Source: Gonocerus acuteangulatus
Taxonomy: Eukaryota; Arthropoda; Insecta; Hemiptera; Coreidae
Length of the DNA: 64,000 bases
Assembly: GCA_946811695.1 (NCBI GenBank)
Contig: OX328132.1
Span: 122,462,235-122,526,234 of the forward strand
Reading direction: 5' to 3'
The notes beneath the pieces were generated by a model. The model made no database searches. It had not been told where the DNA came from and worked only from the letters and a program-made list of their open reading frames with translations. Each line of letters opens with the position of its first letter. The first letter of the stretch is position 1. Below, piece by piece: positions 23,595-33,208 of this stretch. The translations under genes and the position numbers were made by a program.

Positions 23595-23600
<6 letters not shown>
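23561..23600 (+). repeat. SINE 3' tail fragment
   Basis: GGTGGCGCTAATCACCGAGA then TGTAGATGCGCCGTAAAA matches the 3' tail of the 5S and tRNA SINEs described at 31.1, 47.3, 51.9 and 54.5 kb. The body is missing. Confidence 0.7.
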
Positions 23601-23647
<47 letters not shown>

Positions 23648-24333
23648 TACCGGTAGGTCTGTTTATCAGTTTGTTTGTTTGTTCCTTATTCAAATCTACA
23701 CCGTTTGACCGATTATGACCAAACTTGGCACACAGGTAGGTCTTGATACGGGATGTCAAAATAGCCAAATTTCAAAATTTGATTAAAAGGTCAGAAGTTT
23801 TGTTGAGGAAAAATTGGTTACAATGTTCCTTTCAGATTCTGACGGCCATTTTGAATAGACAGCCATTAAAACCTTCTAGTTTTTAGTTTTTTTTCAACAC
23901 TGTTGTAGTGCTTTCAGTAAAATTTCTCTTGAATCTAACAGAGCGATGAAGGGTTCGAACATTAAAGTTTTTCCGAAAGTACCTACTACTTGATTATAAA
24001 TTGATTAATAATGCCTAACAATTTCTTTTTGATGTTGATAATTAAAATAACTCAAACCCATTGATGACTTTATATCATGTAATGCAGTTTATTTCAATTT
24101 TATTTCAACAGTCACTGCCTAACTAAGGAGTTCTGGCCTTTCTTTGATAACAGCTATCTACTCGCTGGCTGTGGTGCTGGCCTCTGTCGGCTGCTTTACG
24201 AATTACTTGACAGATATATACAGATTCACACCGTTTGGTCGATTTTGACTTTACTTGGTACACATGTAGATCTTGATACGGGGAGTGTCATTGGCAGAAA
24301 GTAGGTGTAGCATGGCATGCTGGGGAACAGTTA
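23601..24333 (+). mobile_element. Helitron, non-autonomous, copy 2
   Basis: After a (TA)n tract (23599-23644) the sequence carries TCCTTATTCAAATCTACACC and GACCAAACTTGGCACACAGG. It ends with TGTAGCATGGCATGCTGGGG and AACAGTTAGTATA, where CTAG of the other copies has become TTAG. The middle part (CTGTGGTGCTGGCCTCTGTC) is shared with copies 4 and 5 but not with copy 1. No coding capacity. Confidence 0.75.
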
Positions 24334-24334
24334 G

Positions 24335-24362
<28 letters not shown>

Positions 24363-24366
<4 letters not shown>

Positions 24367-25446
24367 GTCCCAGTATATGTGTCCACCCCCTTTTCCTCCT
24401 AGAGTTGTTGGAATTTCGAAATGAAACTTGGTAGGTCTTAGTTATGCTGCATGAGGTTACTTTTGAAGGTTTAGTTGACTTTGTAACATTCTCCAGTTTT
24501 TCTCCAGCGCATCTAACTCTTGATTTTCCAATGGCGGCAGGTATTTTTTATAACGAATTCTGATAGAAAATTTAATTTAATTCCGAGACATATTTTGATG
24601 CGACGCACCGTTTGCTCGTAAAACGCAAAACACTGAAAAATATCGCCCTTTTGTAGACAAATTCCTATTTATCACTGAAACCAAGCCTTGTACGTAAAAA
24701 CACCTCAATGTAAACGTTGTAGCCTATTAATTTTCCTTTCAGATGATACCAAGATCAAAGTTGTAGATTAAATATTTAATGGGGTATTATGAATGAAAAC
24801 AAAGGCAAATTTTTTTTTTTGTTTTATGATATAATAATTTCATATGGAAAAATAAATTTATTCTGTTCTGTTTTATAATAATTTTTATATACTTTTTTCC
24901 ATAAAGTAAATAAGTACTTTTTTTTTATGGTTTTTGTCAGCTACTTTTTTTTCTATTCATATCGATTTTCTGAATTGTTACTTTTTAAAACTTTTAAGAT
25001 ATATTTTTCATGCATAATATCCCGTTAAATATTAAACCTACAACTTTGATCTTGGTATCACCTGAAAGGAAAATTAATAGGCTACAACGTTTGTATCGAG
25101 GTGTTTTTACGTAAAAGGCTTGTTTTCAGTGATAAATAGGAATTTGTCTACAAAAGCGCGATATTTTTCAGTTTTTTGCGTTTTACGCGCAAACGGTGTG
25201 TCGGATCAAAAGATGTCTCGGAATAAATTAATCTTAAAATTATATTTTCTATCAGAATTCGTCATTAAAAAATACCTGCCTCCAATAGAAAATCAAGAGT
25301 TAGATGCGCTGGAGAAAAACTGGTTACAAAGTCAACTAAACCTTTAAAAGAAACCTCATGCAACATAACTGACACCTACCAAGTTTCATTTCGAAATTCA
25401 AACAACTCTAGGAGGAAAAGGGGGTGGACACATATACTGGGACACC

Positions 25447-25447
<1 letters not shown>
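24363..25447. mobile_element. 1.1-kb foldback MITE
   Basis: Long inverted arms of about 450 bp: left begins GGGTGTCCCAGTATATGTGT, right ends ACACATATACTGGGACACCC. A loop of about 170-200 bp of AT-rich DNA lies between them. Both ends abut TA repeats (24335-24361 and 25449-25499), consistent with a TA target. The arms continue through GGTATCACCTGAAAGG / CCTTTCAGATGATACC. The open frame at 25120-25347 lies inside one arm and shows no motif. No transposase is seen. Confidence 0.8.
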
Positions 25448-25499
<52 letters not shown>

Positions 25500-25503
<4 letters not shown>

Positions 25504-26094
25504 GTCTATTCGCTCTCTCACCTTCGTCTTAGTGGTCGGGTTTGTTATTGTTCTGTGACGAGTGATTACTGTGGGCGGCTAACCATCTAGGTATTCCACC
25601 GCTTATCTATTACCTACAAGTAGCCGAAAGAAGAACATCGCATCGTGCTTCCGGAAGTAAGATAACCTTCTATTTCTAAAAGTAGCTTCGTCGAAACGAC
25701 GAATAGGTTGTAACTAAAGATACAATATCTTCGTCGATTCGACGACGGGGTTGTTGATACGGTAGTAAGCCCATAATCAGTTCGGCAAATAGATTGAAAT
25801 ATTTTGCATAATGATTTTATTCATTTTTTTTTTACTTTTGACACTTGAAATGATTTCTTCTGTTGACTTCCTAAAATTATCCATCCCTACTACGAAAAAA
25901 TAATTATGTAGAAGGAGTTACAAAGAGCCAATGGCCGATGAAGAGCCGGAAGAGTTGGCTGGACTTTTTCACACCGATGATGAAGTCTCAAAAGTAGAAA
26001 AGGCAATTATTTCCGCTAGTTATAATATTGAAACAACAAATGAAAACAAAACAACAAAAAGGAGCCGTCGAGGAGATAAGTAAAGATGGAATGG
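25500..26094 (+). other. Unassigned DNA with a protein-like stretch
   Basis: Over 25912-26083 the plus strand has an acidic open stretch RRSYKEPMADEEPEELAGLF then HTDDEVSKVEKAIISASYNI then ETTNENKTTKRSRRGDK and a stop. Its composition looks like real protein (acidic head, helical middle, basic end), but no initiator or upstream extension is visible. It could be a transposon relic or an exon end. The preceding part contains a duplicated TTCGTCGA phrase and no gene. Confidence 0.35.
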
Positions 26095-26335
26095 TTGAGA
26101 TTCGGCTAAAGAGACCTCAATACGATTTTTGTTAAAAAATCTATATTTAGGACGTTTCAGCTACTCATTGGTAGCCTTCGTCAGCATTGAAAGTGCCGGG
26201 AGGCAGAGGAGGACCAAAGTTGACAGTTCCATTTTTACTTTCAAGAAAGGTCTTATTTACGATCTTACCTGGATAGGCCAACCCGCCCTAGGAACGACCC
26301 CGCTAGGCAGTTGAAAAGCTATATCTTGGAAATCC
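26095..26335 (-). repeat. Penelope-type terminal fragment with hammerhead-like motif
   Basis: The part 26225-26335 is the reverse complement of 61697-61812 (shared phrase GATATAGCTTTTCAACTGCC then TAGCGGGGTC). Beside it, on the minus strand, is the hammerhead-like motif at 26150-26186. I infer one retroelement family with at least two copies here. Confidence 0.5.
26150..26186 (-). ncRNA. Hammerhead ribozyme-like motif
   Basis: On the minus strand: CTGACGA, a stem formed by GGCTAC and GTAGCT with one bulged nucleotide, then GAAAC and GTC. The core positions CUGANGA and GAAAC are intact. Stem I is weak in the flanks. Likely a decayed Penelope-type terminus. Confidence 0.5.
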
Positions 26336-26339
26336 ATAT

Positions 26340-27118
26340 CTCTAAGATTAAATTGTTTTTCTTATTTTTCTTAACCTGATTTATTATCAAATACATTATC
26401 CAACTATAAGCAGTTCTAAAATAACAAGGAATAAAAACAGACAAAAAGAACAGTTGGAATAAGCGAAATCAATTACTTTAAAGTTTTAAGCACTTGTTTC
26501 TCCGATTGACATCGTCTAATCAAAACTTTCATTAGAACCTTTTTTGTAGATCATTTAGTAAGCTTTCTAATGGTATTCTTCCGTTTCCCAAGATTCTCAA
26601 CCTTTTTCGAGATATTAAGGGAGGTATACAAAGTTACCAAAACTTTTTATGTCTGTTAATAAAATATTTTATTCTAACCCTTCCTTAACTCCAAACGTAA
26701 CCAAAATTTCAACATATTAGTTTAAAATATATAACATATTAGTTTCAATATATTAGTTTTAATGCAGAAAATGTTTCAACTGAATCCCATTCTAAGTACC
26801 CAAACCAAAAGCGGTATTCAAAAACTATTTTCCAATTTTCTCGAAAACGGTTAAAGCTATCGCCTTGAAAATTGTTTCATTCGTTTTCCTAGCCCAAGAA
26901 GCCTATAAAACGAGTGCTTACAAGAACTCAAAAACGTAAGCGAAACGATTTTTGTTGCGCAAATTTCGCCCCAAACGCCATCTTCCAGTGGACGGATTTT
27001 GCTGGTTAACGAACTTGACCTTTCAAATTGGACGACGGATTTTTGTACCAAATTTCATAAAAATCGGACCATTCGTCTTCTACCTAGAGAGCGAACAGAC
27101 AAATAAATATATACATAT

Positions 27119-27192
<74 letters not shown>

Positions 27193-27330
27193 TTGAACCA
27201 CCATCATTTTCGGTCTCTAGGGGTTCTGAAACGCAAAATTTTCTAGTCGGCAGTTCTGGATTGCGTCATGAGATCAACCTTAGTAGCGGGGTTCCTCCCT
27301 ATGGGGGAGGGAGGAACCGCGCTAAAAATA
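26340..27330 (+). repeat. Repeat family B, copy 1
   Basis: Shared by several copies in the window. Diagnostic phrases in order: CAACTATAAGCAGTTCTAAA, TTCTCGAAAACGGTTAAAGC (with variations), TGGTTAACGAACTTGACCTT, CAAATTTCATAAAAATCGGA. Then comes a (TA)n tract (27118-27183), TCTCTAGGGGTTCTGAAACG, and a terminal phrase with GGAGGGAGGAACCGCGCTAA. It encodes nothing recognisable. The (TA)n sits at the same internal position in each copy, so it is part of the element rather than an independent insertion. Confidence 0.75.
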
Positions 27331-28426
27331 AAAACGAATAGTTTACCGTTAGGTGGAGGAAAGAAGATGAAAATGACAGAGTAAAATTAAACCAAAAAGC
27401 CAAAACGGCGAATCATGGCAATATTTTAAAAAAATCCAATGAAAAAATGTGTTGTGAAAATGGGTACCTCTGGAAGACTAAAACAAATACCAGGAATGGT
27501 AAGATTCTAGCCAGGAATGTAATTCTTAAGCAACACGATCCATCCAGAAATGCTGCCCGAGATATAAAACTACAGGGTGTTTTTTACTGTATTTTCTCTG
27601 CAGATATTTATAAATATTGGAAAATTACTGTGAAGACGATCCCTTTTAAAACAGCGTGAATGAATTGTGAAGAGATAAGTTGAAGTTTCATGAGGATGGC
27701 TCTGAGGCCGAAACGTTAAAAAAGTAACAAAGAAAAATAATAAGCAATGAATAAAGATGGTTGTGGTGAAGTTCCTAGAATTTGCTTAATAATTGAAACC
27801 TCAGAAATTCCTGTGAAAATCTTTAACATGACAATAATATATATATATATACTTTTTAATGAAGACAATCAATTATTTTACATCCCACAATAATCGTGAT
27901 GTAAGTTCATTTTATTAATACTTGTTTAATAGAAATTAAAACATTCTTTATAAAATATATATAGAGATTTTGATTAACAATTAGGACAACTTTTTACAGA
28001 TAAATTTCATACGTTCCCGCGATAAATTTCTTCTATTTCTTTCAGGCGTAATTCCGGATTTTTTTTTTTTTTTTTTTTTACCGTTCTTTCAAAGAAGTGG
28101 CATCTTTTTCTTTTTTTTCTTTTGGGATGAATATATTTTTCCAATTGATTATTATATGTAAAATCATTTTACATAAATTCCTCTTCAGTCTCTTCTCCAC
28201 GTGAAATATCTCTGAAGCATTATTTAAGAACAATAGGATCACTAAAGCGTTGCACAAAACTATTGTGTTGCCTCGAGGGAAAGGTCATTATAAAATATAA
28301 ACATAAATAATATGGAAAACAAATCGAAGATATAATGATAAACAAAAGATGTCAATTCATGAATTCACTCTGGGAATTACTGTAATCAGGGTTAAGATAA
28401 CTTCCATACTGACTAATTAATAAACC
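27331..28426. other. No gene; degenerate hammerhead-like motif and T-run
   Basis: Mostly AT-rich. The frame open at 27447-27659 has no motif. A T-run lies at about 28058-28080 and a short (TA)n at 27838-27850. Confidence 0.4.
27689..27717 (+). ncRNA. Degenerate hammerhead-like motif
   Basis: CATGAGGATGGCTCTGAGGC then CGAAACGTT. A GGC/GCC stem precedes GAAAC-GTT, but the CUGANGA core has lost its first base (ATGAGGA). It looks like a decayed relative of the other motifs in this window and is probably inactive. Confidence 0.35.
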
Positions 28427-28955
28427 CTCCCGAGGAAGGTACCAGCCCGCTATATCCTCCCAAGGAACGTACTAGGCCGCATATCCCTCCCTAGGAAGGT
28501 ACTAGCCCGCCAAAGCCTCCCTAGGATGGTACTACCCCGCTATAACCTCCCGAGGAGGGTACTAGCCCGCTATATTCTCCCTAGGAAGGTACCAGGCTGC
28601 TAAACCCTCCCTAGGATGTTATTAGCCCGCCAAAGCCTCTTAGGAAGGTTCTAGCCAACCAAACCCTCTCTAGGATGGTACTAGCCAACCAAACCTCTCT
28701 AGGAAGGTACGAGCCTTACAAACCCTCCCTAGGATGGTACTAGCCGCCAAAACCTCCTAGGAAGGTACTAGCCAACCAAACCCTCTCTAGGATGGTACTA
28801 GCGCGCCAAACCCTCAGTAGGATGGTACTAGCGCGCCAAACCCTTCCTAGGATGGTACTGGACCACCAAAACCTCCTAGAAAGGTACTAGCCAACCAAAC
28901 CTTCTCTAGGAAGGTACGAGCCCTCCAAACCCTCCCTTGGAAGGTACTAGCCCTT
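28427..28955. repeat. 30-bp minisatellite, about 18 units
   Basis: Units such as CCTCCCTAGGAAGGTACTAG then CCCGCCAAAC, with substitutions and one- or two-base indels. Many units contain the palindrome CCTAGG. An older, diverged array. Confidence 0.88.
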
Positions 28956-29060
28956 AAAAAAGGTCTGTGTCCACGAATTTGCCCGATACAGATATATAAA
29001 CATTATCGCTGCTACCTAAAGCTCTAGCCATGCGCCTAACGGACTGCTAACCATTACTAA

Positions 29061-29233
29061 GGATGCGTTTACACTAGGATAGTTATTGCAGGATAATTAT
29101 ATCAGAGAGAAATTCTGACTAATGTAAACCATGTAGAATTTATGTCAGACATACATTTTACATGGTTTCCATTCGTCAGAATTTCTCTCTGATATAAATA
29201 TCCTGCATTAACTATCCTAGTGTAAACGCACCC
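29061..29233. mobile_element. 173-bp Harbinger-type MITE, TAA target duplication
   Basis: An almost full-length palindrome. The left end is GGATGCGTTTACACTAGGAT and the right end is the complement of GGGTGCGTTTACACTAGGAT. Arms of about 60 bp (through GAGAGAAATTCTGAC) surround a short loop. TAA flanks both sides (29058-29060 and 29234-29236), the TWA duplication of PIF/Harbinger elements. Confidence 0.8.
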
Positions 29234-29236
29234 TAA

Positions 29237-29880
29237 CAGAATGGAAGAAACTAGAATCTATGAAGTGGTAAGGCTAGCATTAAATATTGAAGTTGAAGTG
29301 TTGAAGTGAAAGTTCCCAAGAGCAACATAGAGGAATGTGAGAGTTACAAGAGAGAGGGTATCATTCAAACGAATTGAAGGACTTAGGAATAAAGTTTTTC
29401 TATTGAAGCTTTAATAGTCTGCCAGTTCTAGTCTAGAAGCGAGAAGTGTCTGTTTCTCGCTTCCTAGCTCACATAAACCTATCTACAACTCGAAACCATA
29501 ATTCTTCATGCTCTTCTATTGGCAGATTAGAACATGTTTCTTTTTATCACTTTCCAAGGAATTCAAATATTCATGCGGCACTTGTGGAAGAAGTTTTGAA
29601 AAATTTCTTTAAATCTAGATCCTCAGGAGGCTTAAGAGAGATTGGCCCCGTGACCAGCATCCCTGACAGCGATTAAAAACTGTGAAAATATGAATGTTAG
29701 CATATATTAGGAAGTGCCAATAATGATTGGCTCCTTCTATATACTACTCACTGAGATGTATATAAAGCGTACACAATTAATTATTGTACTACATAAATTG
29801 CACAAATTTTAAATAAACATTTATTAAAAAAAAAAAAATCTAGATTCAACCTACTAAATACCAAAAATTATACCTGTTAA
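29237..29880. other. No gene recognised
   Basis: An open frame at 29446-29676 begins MSVSRFLAHINLSTTRNHNS and contains VEEVLKNFFKS but matches nothing I recognise. It follows sequence with no evident promoter. Treated as unsupported. Confidence 0.35.
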
Positions 29881-29889
29881 AATTTATAT

Positions 29890-30260
29890 ATATATATATA
29901 TATATAATTGTTAACTTTTATTTTTTAAAAAGTATTTTTAAACTTTTACTTCCATACCTATATTAACTAGCACTTATCCTACACTTGCAGCCCAGCCACT
30001 CAACTAGCACTTATCCTGCACCCCCAGCCCAGCCACTCAAGTAAGTGTTGAACGAGCCTTTTCAACCCTAAAGTATATAATAAATGGTTATAGATATAAT
30101 CAACATTCCACAAACTTACAGGATATATTATTATTGAAATTTAATTAATTATTCAAAATTACTGTAATAGGTTTAACCCAAAAAGTTATTTTCGAACTTG
30201 AAAATTAAAATAAAAGTAAAAGTTTAAAAATACTTTTTAAAAATAAATGTTAAAAATTAT
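29890..30260. repeat. Inverted repeat framing a hAT relic
   Basis: 29905-29950 (TTAACTTTTATTTTTTAAAA and following) is the reverse complement of 30208-30258. The hAT C-terminal relic at 30011-30148 lies between them. A second, opposite hAT fragment begins immediately after. The arrangement looks like a head-to-head fusion of two copies of one repeat. Confidence 0.65.
30011..30148 (+). pseudogene. hAT transposase C-terminal dimerisation fragment
   Basis: The frame reads LSCTPSPATQVSVERAFSTL then KYIINGYRYNQHSTNLQDIL then LLKFN and a stop. The pattern Y/L-x-x-x-P-x-(S/T)-x-x-x-V/E-R-x-F-S, followed by an R and a terminal L-x-D-x-L-x-L-K-x-N, is the hATC dimerisation region at the end of hAT transposases. 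Only this last exon-sized part remains. The sequence immediately upstream has a stop. Two more copies are present at 30290-30403 and 51432-51560. Confidence 0.8.
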
Positions 30261-30289
30261 AGTATATGTATATATAATTGCTAACTGTA

Positions 30290-30403
30290 AGTTTGTGGAA
30301 TGTTGATTATATCTATAACCATTTAATATGTACGTTACTATAGGTTTGAAATGGTTCTTTCAACACTTACTTGAGTGGCTGGGCTGGGGGTGTAGGATAA
30401 GTC
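30290..30403 (-). pseudogene. hAT C-terminal fragment, inverted copy
   Basis: The minus strand reads DLSYTPSPATQVSVERTIS, matching the copy at 30011-30148, and then breaks down. It shares GTTATAGATATAATCAACAT with the neighbouring copy in inverted orientation. Non-functional. Confidence 0.7.
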
Positions 30404-30619
30404 CTAGGTGATATAGGGTTGGAAGTGCGTATATTCTTTCTTCCCAGTATTCCAGGTATTGAAAACCAAGGAAACCCGGAAATTCTTGATTAAAATACTG
30501 AAAAATTTTATCTCACATTTACACATCTTTATTTTTATGTACTTAATTTAAGGAGTTCCTAAATAACTTTTACTATTAAAAGTATTTTTTAACAAACAAA
30601 ATAAACGGGTTTCGATCCC

Positions 30620-31081
30620 TCATATATATATATATATAAATCACGTGTCTGTTTGTTTGTTCCTTATACAAATCCACACTGTTTGACCGATTTTCACAAA
30701 ACTTGGAATACTGGTAGGTCTTGATATGAGAAGTCTCGTAGGCTAAGTCTAAAAAGTCTACGAGCTGTCTGTCTGTATGTTTGCTCCTTATACAAATCCA
30801 CACCCTTCGTCCGATTTTGGCCAAACTTGGCACACAGGTAGGTCGTGATTCGGGGAGTGTCATAGGCTAGGTCAAAAACGTCTACCAGCTGTCTGTCTGT
30901 ATGTTTGTTCCTTATACAAATCCACACCGTTTGACCGATTTTTACCAAACGTGGCACACAGGTAGGTCTTGACACTGGGAGAGTCATAGGCTAGGTTAAA
31001 ATCATCTATAGCTCACAGTTCGGAGATCACGAGTTCGAAACAATGAACCCAAATAGTCACAGATTTGCGTTATTAGATTTT

Positions 31082-31133
<52 letters not shown>

Positions 31134-31366
31134 GCGCATCTACATCTTGGTCATTAGCGCCGGGCTATCTACAGGTTGCCACCCTTTTCTAATGCCAACA
31201 GCACGTGGTCGGTCACCCATTCAGGTACTGACCACGCCCGACGTTGCTTGACTTCGGTGATCTATGGGAACCATTAGATTTTAATATTAATTATTTGGTC
31301 TCTAATTTATTTTTGGTTTTATAGATGCAGAAAGTAGGTGTAGCATAGCACGCCGAGTAACAGCTA

Positions 31367-31367
<1 letters not shown>
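30620..31367 (+). mobile_element. Helitron, non-autonomous, copy 3 with nested SINE
   Basis: Starts TCATATATATATATATATAA then ATCACGTGTCTG, and ends CGCCGAGTAACAGCTAG followed by TATATA. Internal 124-bp-type units (CTTATACAAATCCACACCGT) are present three times. A 5S-derived SINE interrupts it at 31085-31272. The frames open on the minus strand here are products of the tandem units. Confidence 0.8.
31085..31272 (-). mobile_element. 5S rRNA-derived SINE inside Helitron
   Basis: A 13-bp target duplication ATTAGATTTTAAT flanks it (31072-31084 and 31273-31285). Read on the minus strand it starts TGGTTCCCATAGATCACCGA, contains AAGTCAAGCAACGTCGGGCG and GGTCAGTACCTGAATGGGTG (the internal A-box/C-box region of 5S rRNA), then a body, then GGCGCTAATGACCAAGATGT and AGATGCGCC, then a poly(A) of about 45. 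This is the SINE3 type. The poly(A) is long and the duplication is perfect, so the insertion is recent. Confidence 0.88.
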
Positions 31368-31400
<33 letters not shown>

Positions 31401-31405
<5 letters not shown>

Positions 31406-31947
31406 GTCTGTTTGTTCCTTATACAAATCTACACCGTTTGACCGATTTTGGCCAAACTTGGCACACAGGTAGGTCTTGATACGGGAAATCTCCTAGGCTA
31501 GGTCAAAATAGTCGAATTTCAAAAGGTCAAAAGTTCGGTTGAAGAAAAATTGGCTACACTGAACAATTCAGATTCTGACGGCCATTTTGAATCGATAGCA
31601 ATTTTAAATAATGTCTCAAATTTATTTGTTGATGTTCTTGATAATTAGAATAACTCGAACTCATTGGTGAATTTACATCATTATATAATCATGTAATGCA
31701 GTTTATTTCAATTTTTTATCAACAGTCACTGTCTAACTAAAGAGCGCTGGCCTTTTTTTGATAAGAGCTATCTACTCGCAGGCTGTGGTGCTGGCCTCTT
31801 CCGGCTGCTTTATGAATTACTTGCCAGATATAAACAAATTCACTCCGTTTGACCGATTTTGACGTAACTGGGTATACAAGTAGATCTTGATACGGGGAGA
31901 GTCATAGGCAGAAAGTAGGTGTAGCATGGCACGACGGAAAGCAGCTA

Positions 31948-31948
<1 letters not shown>
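31401..31948 (+). mobile_element. Helitron, non-autonomous, copy 4
   Basis: Follows the (TA)n tail of copy 3. Contains TCCTTATACAAATCTACACC and the copy 2-type middle (GTGGTGCTGGCCTCTTCCGG), and ends GACGGAAAGCAGCTAG followed by a (TA)n tract (31950-32005). Tandem placement of copies 3 and 4 suggests that the (TA)n tail of one copy serves as target for the next. Confidence 0.75.
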
Positions 31949-32004
<56 letters not shown>

Positions 32005-32005
32005 T

Positions 32006-32190
32006 GTCTTTAAAGGTTCCTTCACACTACTTTATTTATTAGGCCCGACATGTTTCGTGCATTTTTTCGCACCTCTTCAGTGGCTGCCCCGAAGCCGAAA
32101 CGTTGACACACAATAAAACCATTTTCACATGTAAAATGCAGTTTTATTAAGAAATAACGTCCGAACCCTGACAATTAAAACTGTTTCTAT
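32006..32190. repeat. Two opposed Penelope-type termini
   Basis: The left part carries a hammerhead-like motif on the minus strand. The right part carries GAAGCCGAAACGTTGACACA then CAATAAAACCATTTTC and GTCCGAACCCTGACAATT on the plus strand, closely resembling the termini at 11.6-12.1 kb. Another head-to-head arrangement of the same kind of element. Confidence 0.6.
32042..32082 (-). ncRNA. Hammerhead ribozyme-like motif
   Basis: On the minus strand: CTGAAGA, one extra G, a 4-bp stem (GTGC/GCAC) with an A-rich loop, then GAAAC and ATGTC. Core positions agree with CUGANGA and GAAAC. As in the 11.6-kb motifs there is one nucleotide between core and stem II, a shared peculiarity. Confidence 0.5.
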
Positions 32191-32280
32191 TCTCAGGTTT
32201 CCAAGTGACACTAGGGATAAGAATGGAAACGCGCTAAGATGACGCAGATCCTTTGAGTCAGAATTTTATGAAATAAGCCC
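32190..32280 (+). repeat. Family C terminus fragment
   Basis: GACACTAGGGATAAGAATGG then AAACGCGCTAAGATGACGCA matches the inverted terminus of the element at 20520-21755. No partner terminus is evident nearby. Confidence 0.65.
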
Positions 32281-32284
32281 TTTT

Positions 32285-32500
32285 TGGTTAGGTTAGCGCA
32301 CTGTACAATATGCTGGAGGAGCTGAGTTCAAATCCCGAGCATAGTACTGTATGGTGTAGAGTATAGATACCTCTATAGTTTTTTTGGTCCTTCTACTGCT
32401 CTATAGTGTCTGCTATTCAGGGCCCTCGTGGCCTGTTTTCTTTTAATTTTTTGTGCTTATGATCCTAGCTGTCAATGCAAAAAAAAAAAAATATAAAAAC
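32285..32500 (+). mobile_element. tRNA-headed SINE, family 3, copy 1
   Basis: Begins with an A-box-like GGTTAGGTTAGCGCACTG and has a B-box-like GAGTTCAAATCCCG. The body (GTATAGATACCTCTATAGTT, CAGGGCCCTCGTGGCCTG) is shared with 60350-60665. The 3' end is A-rich at 32479-32520. It is too diverged from tRNA to fold as one. Confidence 0.65.
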
Positions 32501-33208
32501 AATAAAAAAAAAAAAAAATTGTCCAGATTTTGTACGCCTGTTGTGTCACTGCCTTTCCCAAGATTCTTCTCAAGTCCGGGTACAGCCATTTAAACAATGC
32601 ATATTGTTTTTTTACTGATCTGTCCATCAAAAATGGTTGACATTTTGTATTATAATGTAAAAAAAGGCGTAAATACATTCATATTTCTCCAGAAGTCGAA
32701 GACGGCAAAGGAATAACAATTTCTGTATTCAATCAGCTGTTATGTTCCCGCCTCTGCCCGGGAAAATATTCCTTCCCCTGTGATATGAAAAAGTTGACAA
32801 GATGCCCGAAGCACGCCCCGCCTTCCTAGTCAAGCAATTCCATTTCAGCTATTTCAATTCCGCCCAGCAGTCTTTAGTTTTTTTTTGTTTTTTTTTAAGG
32901 CTTCTTTGAATAGTGGACGGTAATTCCTATCATGGAATTAATTTTATAACGAAAAAAATTAAGCTGGGGATTTTTTGTAAAAAATAATAAAAAAAGTAAT
33001 GGAATCTATATTAAAGTTTATAAAATCTCCGGCGCGAAAGAGATTTATATATATATATTGAGTAAAAATACAATTTAAAACTTAATGAAGCATTTTGAGG
33101 AAGGAAAATGTAAATAGGAATTTTCAGGATTAACAGGAAGTAAACATTTCCCTGAGGTAGAATGGATAATCCTATCAGGACTTCATCTCTTCTTCCTAGG
33201 GCTGGAAA
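32501..33208. other. No gene recognised
   Basis: Non-repetitive AT-rich DNA with short A- and T-runs. The open frame on the minus strand at 32472-32678 spans the SINE poly(A) and is not supported. Confidence 0.4.

Noticed and set aside
25120..25347. 75-residue frame as a gene
   Set aside because: It lies within one arm of the 1.1-kb foldback element, the mirrored arm does not preserve it, and no motif is present.
31130..31272. A 5S rRNA gene
   Set aside because: Only the internal promoter part resembles 5S rRNA. It is followed by a SINE body, shared tail and poly(A), with a 13-bp target duplication.
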